19,372 nucleotides of DNA from positions 1-19,372 of the forward strand of contig CAKQFW010000013.1 of assembly GCA_934230965.1 (NCBI GenBank), in the 5' to 3' direction. A program made the translations under genes and the position numbers. Each line of letters begins with the position of its first letter. Within the stretch, counting starts at the first letter, position 1. Positions 1 through 7,509 of the stretch are shown in pieces. Origin of the DNA: an uncultured Prevotella sp. GTDB lineage: Bacteria; Bacteroidota; Bacteroidia; Bacteroidales; Bacteroidaceae. Under the pieces are notes generated by a model. The model did not search any database. It saw only the letters and a list, made by a program, of their open reading frames with translations, and was not told the origin of the DNA.

Positions 1-202
1 ATGCTCATCGCCGTTTGGCATGTGTTGCATGACAACACAATTTATATTGACTTCACTACTGATCGTAAAACATCCCAAACAAGGGGATGAACACGATATA
101 CCGCCTATCAAAGATACAAAAAAATATATAACACTGGCAATCAAGTCGTTAGGTTTGTTTAGAATAATTTGCGACCATCCCTATATAAAAATATGCCCCC
201 TT

Positions 203-222
203 AAGCCCACATGGGCTTTCAG
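203..222 (+). terminator. Possible weak terminator hairpin
   Basis: A perfect 6-bp stem AAGCCC / GGGCTT with the four-base loop ACAT lies at 203-218 and is followed by only a short T-rich run. It could end transcription coming from the left edge. The T-run is poor, so this is a weak call. Confidence 0.25.
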
Positions 223-259
223 CTAAGCCAACATTGATTAGGCATAGGTGAAGACAGTG

Positions 260-291
260 CAAATATAGTGGTTTCGTCTGAATAATGCAAG
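260..291 (-). promoter_or_regulatory. Possible minus-strand Bacteroidota promoter
   Basis: Read on the minus strand, a CTTG (291-288) is followed after 20 bases by TATATTTG (267-260), which fits the -7 consensus TAnnTTTG. Any gene it serves would have to lie to the left; a minus-strand frame is open from an ATG at 30-28 to the window edge, but that is only ten codons. The match may be chance in AT-rich DNA. Confidence 0.22.
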
Positions 292-427
292 CGATATAAG
301 AGATATTTGTCTCAAAATGTGACAAATAGCGGCATGTGCTACCCCACCCCACATCATCATACATCATCTTTTTTATGGGATAAACAAAAAATATAGGGAA
401 AAGTGGTGCGAAGTGCAGAATTTTATA

Positions 428-435
428 TAACTTTG
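428..435 (+). promoter_or_regulatory. Likely -7 element of the dcw/rsmH promoter
   Basis: TAACTTTG matches the Bacteroidota primary-sigma -7 consensus TAnnTTTG. No good TTTG occurs at the expected -33 position (about 403-408 reads GTGGTG), so the promoter may be moderate or need an activator. It would give a leader of roughly 50 bases before the rsmH ATG at 492. This leader contains a tandem 11-base repeat (463-484). Confidence 0.5.
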
Positions 436-491
436 AACACTAATTCCTATTATTAAGGTACGCATGTATTTTACATGTATTTTGTTTACAT

Positions 492-1484
492 ATGACCCAG
501 ATAACAGAAAAAGATAACACTATAGCGGCCCACGCCGAAGCCGCCACCACAACAGGCGCCGACAACATTGTAACAGCGCAAGGCTATCATGTGCCCGTGC
601 TGCTGCATGAGAGCATCGATGGCCTCAACATTCAGCCTGGCGGCGTGTATATTGACGTAACCTTCGGCGGCGGAGGCCATTCGCGCGAAATTTTGCGACG
701 CCTCGACCCCACTGCCCGCCTCTTCAGCTTCGACCAAGATGCCGATGCCGAGGGCAACATTGGCCCCGACGCTCCCGACAACTTCACCTTCGTGCGCAGC
801 AACTTCCGCTACCTAAAAAACTGGATGCGCTATTACGACATAGACCATATTGATGGTTTGCTGGCCGACCTGGGCGTGTCGTCGCACCACTTCGACGACG
901 CCACACGTGGCTTCTCGTTCCGCTTCGACGCCCCTCTCGACATGCGCATGAACAAACGTGCGGGCATGACCGCCGCCGACATTGTAAACACATATAGCGA
1001 AGAGCAGTTGGCCGACGTGTTCTACCTTTACGGCGAACTAAAAAACGCGCGACGCATAGCCGCCACGCTGGCCAAGGCGCGCACACAAAACGCCATTGCC
1101 ACCACCACCGACTTTATGAAGGCCGTAGAGCCCCTGTTCCGCCGCGAGCGCGAAAAGAAAGATATGGCCAAGCTGTTTCAGGCCCTACGCATAGAGGTGA
1201 ACCACGAGATGGACGCCCTGAAACAGATGCTTACCGCCGCCACCGAACTGCTGGGCGAGGGTGGCCGCCTGTCGGTCATTACCTACCACTCGCTGGAAGA
1301 CCGCATGGTAAAAAACATTATGAAGACGGGCAACTGTGCTGGCAAGGCCGAGGAAGACTTCTTCGGTCGTGTGAGTTCACCCTACCGCCTCATCAACAAC
1401 AAGGTGATTGTGCCCTCTGACGAGGCACAGGAAAAGAACCCACGAAGCAGAAGCGCCAAACTAAGAATTGCAGAAAAGAAATGA
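492..1484 (+). CDS. rsmH: 16S rRNA (cytosine-1402-N4)-methyltransferase RsmH (MraW)
   Basis: RsmH transfers a methyl group from S-adenosylmethionine to N4 of C1402 in 16S rRNA, in the decoding centre, and acts in the cytoplasm. Of 330 residues, the family motifs run in order: HVPVLLHE (33-40), the SAM-binding DVTFGGGGHS (55-64), LLADLGVSSH (123-132), LRIEVNHEM (232-240), YHSLEDRMVK (265-274) and the basic NPRSRSAKLR end (316-325). The first roughly 28 residues are an Ala/Thr-rich extension before the conserved GYHVPVLL. No other ATG lies between 492 and that motif, so this start is kept. It is the first dcw gene here, with no mraZ before it, and its stop overlaps the next start in ATGA, which suggests translational coupling. 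Confidence 0.97.
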   Translation: MTQITEKDNTIAAHAEAATTTGADNIVTAQGYHVPVLLHESIDGLNIQPGGVYIDVTFGGGGHSREILRRLDPTARLFSFDQDADAEGNIGPDAPDNFTFVRSNFRYLKNWMRYYDIDHIDGLLADLGVSSHHFDDATRGFSFRFDAPLDMRMNKRAGMTAADIVNTYSEEQLADVFYLYGELKNARRIAATLAKARTQNAIATTTDFMKAVEPLFRREREKKDMAKLFQALRIEVNHEMDALKQMLTAATELLGEGGRLSVITYHSLEDRMVKNIMKTGNCAGKAEEDFFGRVSSPYRLINNKVIVPSDEAQEKNPRSRSAKLRIAEKK

Positions 1485-2167
1485 AACACAAAGACCCCAC
1501 ATCGCATCCCGACCCACAGATTGAAGCTTTACTGAAAGCCGCCTTGGCCGACGCCCCCACTCAGGACAGCGGCAAGGACAACCATGCGCCTACGCAAAGC
1601 AAGAAGAAAGAGGAGAAAGACCTTGCGACAGAAGAAGAGAGCAAAAAGAAAGAACAAGATAAAGACGCCCCAAAGGAGGAGAAAAAAGAAGATAAAAAGG
1701 AGGATAAGAAGCGAAAGAAGAACAACGATAAGCAGAAAAACAACGACGATACAACTGACGAGGCCGACGACAAGCACGAAGAAGGCAAGTCGCTGGCCGA
1801 CGTTATTCGCGAGCGCGCTAACGAGGTAGAGCGCCAACCACTGGGCTCGCTCACCTTGAAAAGCATTGTGGGTGGCGACATCTTGGCCACCACAGCCGTA
1901 AGAAAACAGATTGGCGTAATCATGCTCATCGTTCTCTTCATGCTGGTTTACATCTCTGACCGATACAGCTGCCAACAAAGTTTGATACAAATAGACAAGC
2001 TGAACGAAGAGCTGAACGATGCCAAGGCCAAAGCCCTATCAAGCAGCAGTAAGCTGACAGAGAAGAGCCGTGAGAGCCGCGTGCTGGATATGCTGCAAGC
2101 CTGTAAAGACAGTACGCTGCACATCTCGTCACAGCCTCCCTACATCATCAACGTTCCCGAACAATAG
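1481..2167 (+). CDS. ftsL: FtsL-like bitopic division protein with long charged N-terminus
   Basis: Position between rsmH and ftsI, one membrane segment (about residues 144-158) and a short periplasmic part with a heptad-like helix (IQIDKLNEELNDAKAKA, 169-185) identify this as the Bacteroidota FtsL-like protein, which in the family bridges FtsQ/FtsB-type partners and the FtsW-FtsI synthase. FtsL sequences diverge strongly, so the call rests on position and topology. At 228 residues it is about twice the usual size because residues about 30-105 form a Lys/Glu/Asp-rich low-complexity cytoplasmic segment, with runs such as KKKEEKD and EEKKEDKKEDKKRKK. A conserved-looking stretch (SLADVIRERANEVERQPLGSLT, 104-125) precedes the membrane span. 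The start overlaps the rsmH stop by four bases. Confidence 0.82.
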   Translation: MKHKDPTSHPDPQIEALLKAALADAPTQDSGKDNHAPTQSKKKEEKDLATEEESKKKEQDKDAPKEEKKEDKKEDKKRKKNNDKQKNNDDTTDEADDKHEEGKSLADVIRERANEVERQPLGSLTLKSIVGGDILATTAVRKQIGVIMLIVLFMLVYISDRYSCQQSLIQIDKLNEELNDAKAKALSSSSKLTEKSRESRVLDMLQACKDSTLHISSQPPYIINVPEQ

Positions 2168-2185
2168 TAAACACGCACCAAGATA

Positions 2186-4354
2186 ATGAGTAGTACGAAA
2201 TTTGATCATAAGAAAACGCCCTTGCGCTTTTCTTGCCTTGTTATCATCATGATGGCCGTAACGCTGGCCATGCTGGGCAAGGCGCTATATATGATGACGG
2301 CCGAGCGCCAGTTTTGGCTCGACGTGTCAGAGCGTGTGAAGCTCGACAGCACCGCCATCACACCCACACGCGGCAACATATTGAGCTGCGACGGCAAGCT
2401 TATGGCCTCATCGCTGCCCGAATTTGAGATCTTTATGGACTTTCAAACGCTGCACGACGCGGGCACCGACACACTATGGACAGAGAAGATCGACTCTATA
2501 GCCACGGGGCTGAGCAACATCTTCCCCGAACGCTCGGCACACGACTTTAAGACCTATCTGGAAGAAGGACACGCCAAACGTAGCCGTTACTGGCGCATCT
2601 GGCCCAAACGTATCGACTATAACACGCTGTGCGACGTGAGAGCGCTGCCCGTGTTCAACATGAAAAGCAAATATCGCAGCGGCTTCATCTTCAAAGAGTA
2701 TAATGCCCGCAAGCACCCCTACGGGTCATTGGCGCTGCGCACCATTGGCGACCTCTTCGGAAAGAAAGACTCGGCCATCTGTGGCATAGAGCTCTCCTTC
2801 GACCGCGAGCTGCGCGGCATTGATGGCGTGAAGCACCGCCGCAAGATATTAAACAAGTATCTCGACATTATCGACACGCCACCTACCGATGGTTTAGACA
2901 TCGTTACCACCATCGACGTCGACATACAAGACTTGGCCGAACGCGCCTTGGTGCAAGAGCTGAAAGAGCCCGACGTGCACGGCGACGTGGGCGTAGCCAT
3001 TGTGATGGAGGTGGCCACGGGCGACATCAAAGCCCTTGTAAACATGGAGAAATGTGGCGATGGCGAGTATCGCGAGCGTAAAAACCATGCTGTGAGCGAC
3101 CTGATGGAGCCAGGCTCGGTATTTAAAACGGCCAGCATCATGGTGGCGCTTGACGATGGCGTGGTAGACACCACAGCACGTGTAGAGACGGCTGGCGGCG
3201 TGTGGCCCATGTATGGCCGCGAGATGCGCGACCACAACTGGCGACGCGGTGGCTACGGCATGCTCACCCTGCCGCAAACATTGATGGTGAGCTCGAACAT
3301 CGGCGTCAGCCGTATCATCGACGACCACTATCGCAACTGCCCCGAAAAGTATGTAGAGGGCATCCACCGCCTGGGCTTGGCCGACGACCTCAAGCTGCCC
3401 ATCGCTGGCTCGTCGCCCGCCAAGATACGTATGCCCAAGAAAGATAAACGGGGCAAGCAATATGTAAACTGGAGCAAGACAACGCTGCCATGGATGAGTA
3501 TTGGCTACGAAACACAGGTGCCACCCATCTCTACCGTTACCTTCTACAACGCCATTGCTAACAACGGCAAGATGATGCGCCCCCGACTGGTAAAGGCGGT
3601 AATGAGAGATGGCGAGGTGGTGAAAGAATATCCACCCGTGGTGATGCGCCCCAGCATATGCAAGTCCAAGACGCTGGGCGAGATACAAACCATTCTTGAA
3701 CACGTGGTAAGCCAGGGCTTGGGCAAGCGCGCAGGCTCGCCATCGTTCAAGGTGGCAGGCAAAACGGGCACCGCACAGGTGGCCAAAGGGGGCGGATATA
3801 AGATGGGCACCGTGCACTACCTGCTCAGCTTTGCAGGCTATTTCCCAGCCGACGCCCCACGCTATAGCTGCATAGTATGTATACAGAAGTCGGGACTGCC
3901 CGCCTCGGGTGGTGGCATGAGTGGCCGCGTGTTTCACGACATTGCCGAGGGCATCATGGCACAAAGTCTAAAGATGGATGTAAAAGATGCTCGAGACGAG
4001 CAATCTATCCTTGAGCCCGACGTAAAGAGCGGCAACATATTGGCAGCCGACTATGTGCTGACACACCTGGGCTACGACACACGGGCCGACTGGAGCGGGT
4101 CGTATGCCGACGGCAACCCCATCTGGGGACACGCCACACGGGGCAACGGACATATAGCCCTGACACGGCAAGCCAAGACACAGGCCAACGTGATGCCCGA
4201 CGTGGTGGGCATGGGTGCCCGCGACGCCGTGTACCTGATAGAAAGCCGTGGCGTGAAGACCAAGCTGTATGGCCGAGGCAAGGTAACACAGCAAAGCATA
4301 GCTCCTGGCCACACCATCAGCAAGGGCATGGCCTGCATACTAACGCTTAGATAG
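2186..4354 (+). CDS. ftsI: Division-specific peptidoglycan transpeptidase (PBP, FtsI type) with PASTA domain
   Basis: This penicillin-binding protein cross-links septal peptidoglycan together with FtsW. Its 722 residues comprise a short cytoplasmic N-terminus, one membrane anchor (about 15-35), a PBP dimerisation region (about 55-230) and a transpeptidase domain with all three active-site motifs: SVFK with the acyl-accepting serine at 311, SSN at 369-371 and KTGTA at 526-530. A C-terminal PASTA domain (about 667-722, beginning MPDVVGMGARDAVYLIE) follows, as is common in Bacteroidota FtsI. The gene starts 18 bases after the FtsL-like gene and ends 57 bases before murE. It appears intact. Confidence 0.96.
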   Translation: MSSTKFDHKKTPLRFSCLVIIMMAVTLAMLGKALYMMTAERQFWLDVSERVKLDSTAITPTRGNILSCDGKLMASSLPEFEIFMDFQTLHDAGTDTLWTEKIDSIATGLSNIFPERSAHDFKTYLEEGHAKRSRYWRIWPKRIDYNTLCDVRALPVFNMKSKYRSGFIFKEYNARKHPYGSLALRTIGDLFGKKDSAICGIELSFDRELRGIDGVKHRRKILNKYLDIIDTPPTDGLDIVTTIDVDIQDLAERALVQELKEPDVHGDVGVAIVMEVATGDIKALVNMEKCGDGEYRERKNHAVSDLMEPGSVFKTASIMVALDDGVVDTTARVETAGGVWPMYGREMRDHNWRRGGYGMLTLPQTLMVSSNIGVSRIIDDHYRNCPEKYVEGIHRLGLADDLKLPIAGSSPAKIRMPKKDKRGKQYVNWSKTTLPWMSIGYETQVPPISTVTFYNAIANNGKMMRPRLVKAVMRDGEVVKEYPPVVMRPSICKSKTLGEIQTILEHVVSQGLGKRAGSPSFKVAGKTGTAQVAKGGGYKMGTVHYLLSFAGYFPADAPRYSCIVCIQKSGLPASGGGMSGRVFHDIAEGIMAQSLKMDVKDARDEQSILEPDVKSGNILAADYVLTHLGYDTRADWSGSYADGNPIWGHATRGNGHIALTRQAKTQANVMPDVVGMGARDAVYLIESRGVKTKLYGRGKVTQQSIAPGHTISKGMACILTLR

Positions 4355-4411
4355 CACCCCTACACACTTTATACGAGAGATTGAACATATCAAGTTAAAA
4401 AGACAATAATT

Positions 4412-5860
4412 ATGGTATTATCAGAATTGCTTAACGACTTGAAGCCGGCAAGCATCGTCGGCTCAACCGACATCGACATTACAGGCGTGAACATCGACTC
4501 GCGTCGTATTAAAGACGGACACCTGTTTGTGGCCATGAAGGGCACACAGGTAGACGGACATCAGTTCATACCCAAAGCAATACAACTGGGCGCTAAGGCC
4601 GTGCTCTGCGAAGACATGCCCGCAGAGAAGGCTGAAGGCGTGTGCTACATTCAGGTGCCTTCGACCGAAGATGCCGTGGGCCCCGTGGCAACCGCCTTCT
4701 ACGGATACCCTTCGCGCAAACTGAAACTGGTGGGCGTAACAGGCACCAACGGCAAGACCACCATCGCCACCTTATTATATAATATGTTCACACGTCTGGG
4801 CTATAAGTGTGGTTTGCTCTCTACTGTGTGCAACTATGTGGTGGACGAAGCCATACCTGCCGACCATACCACCCCCGACCCCATTGAACTGAACGCCCTG
4901 CTGGCACGCATGGTAGAGGCAGGATGCAGCTACGCCTTCATGGAGTGTAGCTCGCACGCCATCGCACAGAAGCGCATCGGTGGCCTGACCTTTGCGGGTG
5001 GCCTGTTCACCAACCTCACCCGCGACCATCTCGACTATCACAAGACGTTTGAAAACTATCGCGAGGCCAAGAAGGCGTTCTTCGACAATCTGCCCAAAGA
5101 GGCGTTTGCCGTAACCAATGCCGACGACAAGAACGGCATGGTGATGGTGCAAAACACAAAGGCAACGGTAAAGACATACTCTACACGCACCATGGCCGAC
5201 TTTAAGGGTCGCATCATCGAGTGCCACTTTGAGGGCATGTATCTCGACATTGATGGCCACGAGGTGGGCGTACACTTCATAGGCAAATTTAATGTTAGCA
5301 ACCTGTTGGCCGTATATGCCGCCGCCGTGCTGCTGGGCCAGAAGCCTGAAGATGTGCTGGTGGTGCTGAGCACTCTGCACAGCGTGAACGGACGCCTCGA
5401 ACCTATACACGCCCCCGAAGGCTATACCGCCATCATCGACTATGCCCACACCCCCGACGCGCTGGAGAATGTGCTGGCCGCCATTCATGAGGTGCTCGAC
5501 GGCAAAGGCCACGTTATCACCGTGTGTGGCGCTGGCGGAAACCGCGACAAGGGCAAGCGCCCGCTGATGGCGCAAGAGGCTGTAAAACAGAGCGATAAGG
5601 TTATTATCACCAGCGACAACCCCCGTTTTGAAGAGCCACAAGACATCATCAACGATATGCTGGCGGGCCTCAACGCTCAGCAGATGAAGAAGGTGATCAC
5701 CATCGTCGACCGCCGCGAAGCCATACGCACCGCCTGCATGATGGCTCAAAAGGGCGACGTTGTTCTCATCGCTGGCAAGGGTCACGAAAACTACCAAGAC
5801 GTAAAAGGTGTGAAACACCATTTCGACGACCACGAAGTAGTAAAAGAAATGTTTAATTAG
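4412..5860 (+). CDS. murE: UDP-MurNAc-tripeptide synthetase MurE (meso-DAP adding)
   Basis: MurE is the cytoplasmic ATP-dependent ligase that adds the third residue to UDP-MurNAc-L-Ala-D-Glu. The 482 residues show the ATP loop GTNGKTT (111-117), [10 protein letters not shown] (201-210), the lysine expected to be carbamylated in EAKKAFF (220), the H-N domain junction with GRLEPI (327-332), YAHTPDALE (344-352) and DNPR (402-405). The DNPR motif is the known marker of meso-diaminopimelate specificity, as opposed to lysine, which agrees with a Gram-negative cell. The ATG at 4412 gives an N-terminus of normal length. The gene is followed directly by a repeat-filled gap. Confidence 0.97.
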   Translation: MVLSELLNDLKPASIVGSTDIDITGVNIDSRRIKDGHLFVAMKGTQVDGHQFIPKAIQLGAKAVLCEDMPAEKAEGVCYIQVPSTEDAVGPVATAFYGYPSRKLKLVGVTGTNGKTTIATLLYNMFTRLGYKCGLLSTVCNYVVDEAIPADHTTPDPIELNALLARMVEAGCSYAFMECSSHAIAQKRIGGLTFAGGLFTNLTRDHLDYHKTFENYREAKKAFFDNLPKEAFAVTNADDKNGMVMVQNTKATVKTYSTRTMADFKGRIIECHFEGMYLDIDGHEVGVHFIGKFNVSNLLAVYAAAVLLGQKPEDVLVVLSTLHSVNGRLEPIHAPEGYTAIIDYAHTPDALENVLAAIHEVLDGKGHVITVCGAGGNRDKGKRPLMAQEAVKQSDKVIITSDNPRFEEPQDIINDMLAGLNAQQMKKVITIVDRREAIRTACMMAQKGDVVLIAGKGHENYQDVKGVKHHFDDHEVVKEMFN

Positions 5861-5863
5861 TCA

Positions 5864-6086
5864 GTTGACGAGTGACGAGTTGACAAGTGACGAGTTGATT
5901 GCTTTAATAGTTGACGAGTTAACAAGTTGACAAGCTAATAGCAATAAGTTAATGAGTAACGAGTTATGAGTAATGAGCGACAAGTAAGGAGCTATAAACG
6001 AGAGAAACAATGGTAATCTCCTTGTCTACTCGTCTCCTTGTCTACTCGTCTCCTTGTCTACTCGTCAACTTGTCTACTCGTCAACT
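5864..6086. repeat. Intergenic tandem short repeats in opposed orientation between murE and mraY
   Basis: The left half (5864-5992) is made of 7- to 8-base units of the types GTTGACGA, GTGACGA and GTTGACAA, decaying towards its right end. The right half (6018-6086) consists of four tandem 16-base units: three identical copies of CTCCTTGTCTACTCGT (6018-6033, 6034-6049, 6050-6065) and a variant CAACTTGTCTACTCGT (6066-6081), followed by CAACT. Its reverse complement reads as the same kind of GACGAGT/GACAAGT units as the left half, so the whole can fold into a long, imperfect hairpin. It lies between stop and start codons and codes for nothing recognisable. Confidence 0.9.
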
Positions 6087-6104
6087 AACAAACTTCAAGA
6101 AAAA

Positions 6105-7376
6105 ATGTTATACTACATCTTCCGCTTTTTAGAACAGTATGGTATCTCTGGTTCACACATGTGGGGATACATTTCGTTCCGTTCATTATTGGCACTTATC
6201 CTGTCGCTGGTAATCTCGGCATGGATGGGCGAAAAGTTTATTAAGTTTCTGAAGAGCAAACAAATTACCGAGACACAACGCGACGCCAGCATCGACCCCT
6301 TTGGCGTGCAGAAGATAGGCGTGCCCTCAATGGGTGGCATCATCATCATCATTGCCATATTGGTGCCCGTACTGCTGCTGGGCCGCTTGCGCAACGTTTA
6401 TCTTATCTTAATGATTATCACCACCGTATGGCTGGGCTTCTTGGGCGGAATGGACGATTATATAAAGATATTCCGCCGCAACAAAGAAGGATTGAAAGGC
6501 AAATACAAGATTGTAGGACAGGTGGGCATCGGCCTCATCGTGGGCTTGGTGCTGTGGATGTCGCCCGACGTAAAGATGAACGAGAACCTGGCCATTGAAA
6601 ACCAGCAGTCGAACGAGCTGGTGGTGAAGCACCGCGCCGAGGCCACCAAGTCGTTAAAGACCACCATTCCGTTTGTCAAAGGGCACAACCTCGACTATTC
6701 GCACATCATGTCGTTCTGTGGTAAGTATAAAACGGCGGTAGGATGGATATTGTTTGTTATCATGACCATTATTGTGGTAACGGCTGTATCTAACGGCGCC
6801 AACCTGAACGATGGTATGGATGGCATGTGTGCTGGCAATTCGGCCATCATAGGTGTGGCCATCGGCATATTGGCCTATGTAAGCAGTCATATCGAATATG
6901 CCAACTACCTGAACATCATGTATATACCACAGTCGGAAGAACTGGTGGTGTTTATGTGCGCCTTCATTGGTGCCCTCATCGGCTTCTTGTGGTACAACGC
7001 TTATCCCGCACAGGTGTTTATGGGCGACACAGGCTCGCTCACCATCGGTGGCATCATTGCCGTGTCGGCCATCATCATTCACAAAGAACTCATGCTGCCC
7101 ATCTTGTGCGGCATCTTCTTCGTCGAGAGTTTGAGCGTTATCCTTCAGGTTTACTACTTTAAGTGGGGCAAGCGTCACGGCGTGAAGCAGCGCATCTTTA
7201 AGCGCACGCCTATACACGACAACTTCCGCACGCAAGAGTGCCAGCTCGACCCCGAATGTCGTTACCTCATTCGTAAGCCGAAGGGCGCCATACACGAATC
7301 GAAAATTACCATACGCTTCTGGATTGTTACCATCATTCTGGCAGCCATGACAATTATCACGCTGAAGATTAGATAA
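6105..7376 (+). CDS. mraY: Phospho-MurNAc-pentapeptide transferase MraY
   Basis: MraY is the polytopic inner-membrane enzyme that transfers phospho-MurNAc-pentapeptide to undecaprenyl phosphate, making lipid I. From the ATG at 6105 the protein has 423 residues, the usual length for Bacteroidota, starting MLYYIFRFLEQYG. An upstream in-frame TTG at 6054 would put the start inside the repeats and is rejected. Motifs: SMGG (75-78), GGMDDYIKI with the paired aspartates 117-118, NLNDGMDG (233-240), GDTGS (307-311) and PIHDNF (369-374). A long periplasmic loop between helices (about 153-208) is typical of the phylum. In the last motif only the first histidine of the classical HHH triplet is kept, followed by Asp-Asn. 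Both flanks of the gene are repeat elements. Confidence 0.96.
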   Translation: MLYYIFRFLEQYGISGSHMWGYISFRSLLALILSLVISAWMGEKFIKFLKSKQITETQRDASIDPFGVQKIGVPSMGGIIIIIAILVPVLLLGRLRNVYLILMIITTVWLGFLGGMDDYIKIFRRNKEGLKGKYKIVGQVGIGLIVGLVLWMSPDVKMNENLAIENQQSNELVVKHRAEATKSLKTTIPFVKGHNLDYSHIMSFCGKYKTAVGWILFVIMTIIVVTAVSNGANLNDGMDGMCAGNSAIIGVAIGILAYVSSHIEYANYLNIMYIPQSEELVVFMCAFIGALIGFLWYNAYPAQVFMGDTGSLTIGGIIAVSAIIIHKELMLPILCGIFFVESLSVILQVYYFKWGKRHGVKQRIFKRTPIHDNFRTQECQLDPECRYLIRKPKGAIHESKITIRFWIVTIILAAMTIITLKIR

Positions 7377-7502
7377 AAGCCCCTCCCGGCCTCTCTGGTG
7401 GGGAGGAGGTGGTAATACTCAGCATTAATGTATAGCAATAAATAAGAACTTAAATAACTCCGCGCCTCTGCTCCTCCCTACGGGGGAGGCAAGGAGGGGC
7501 TT
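7377..7502. repeat. REP-like inverted doublet filling the mraY-murD gap
   Basis: A 32-base unit beginning AAGCCCCTCC (7377-7408) is repeated in inverted orientation at 7471-7502, 26 of 32 positions matching. The outermost 11 bases pair perfectly (AAAGCCCCTCC at 7376-7386 with GGAGGGGCTTT at 7493-7503). The right copy also folds on its own: CCTCCC-TACGG-GGGAGG at 7473-7489. The two copies enclose 62 mostly AT-rich bases. The right end runs into TTTTT (7501-7505) only a few bases before the murD ATG, so it could act as a terminator or attenuator, or mask the murD start. The G-rich run at 7493-7499 might also serve as a ribosome binding site. Confidence 0.85.
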
Positions 7503-7509
7503 TTTATAT

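Larger units (their letters stand above)
1..427. other. Upstream region without a convincing complete gene
   Basis: No complete gene is supported here. The plus-strand frame starting at base 1 is open for 29 codons and stops with TGA at 88-90; its residues include a WHVLHDNTIY stretch that resembles the C-terminal end of IS110-type transposases, so it may be the tail of a gene that begins outside the window. The remainder is AT-rich with many stops in all frames. A MraZ gene, usually found just upstream of rsmH, is not present. Other short open frames in this stretch have no recognisable family features. Confidence 0.5.

Noticed and set aside
1..491. tRNA or other structured RNA upstream of rsmH
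   Set aside because: I could not form a cloverleaf or other family structure; only a short hairpin at 203-218 is visible.
1529..1990. Minus-strand frame with hydrophobic Phe/Leu runs opposite the FtsL-like gene
   Set aside because: The runs are only the antisense of Lys/Glu codon repeats; a membrane protein here would overlap ftsL completely.
2894..5833. Long minus-strand open frames opposite ftsI (2894-3964) and murE (4775-5833)
   Set aside because: They lie opposite intact, strongly conserved genes, have His/Ala/Val-rich composition without recognisable motifs, and follow from the codon pattern of the sense gene.
6018..6086. Regular repeats that might suggest a CRISPR array
   Set aside because: The 16-base units are directly adjacent with no spacers, and there are no cas genes; it is a tandem repeat.
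6054..6104. Upstream in-frame TTG start for mraY (17 extra residues)
   Set aside because: The extra part is encoded by the repeat units and lacks any MraY similarity; the ATG at 6105 gives the normal length.
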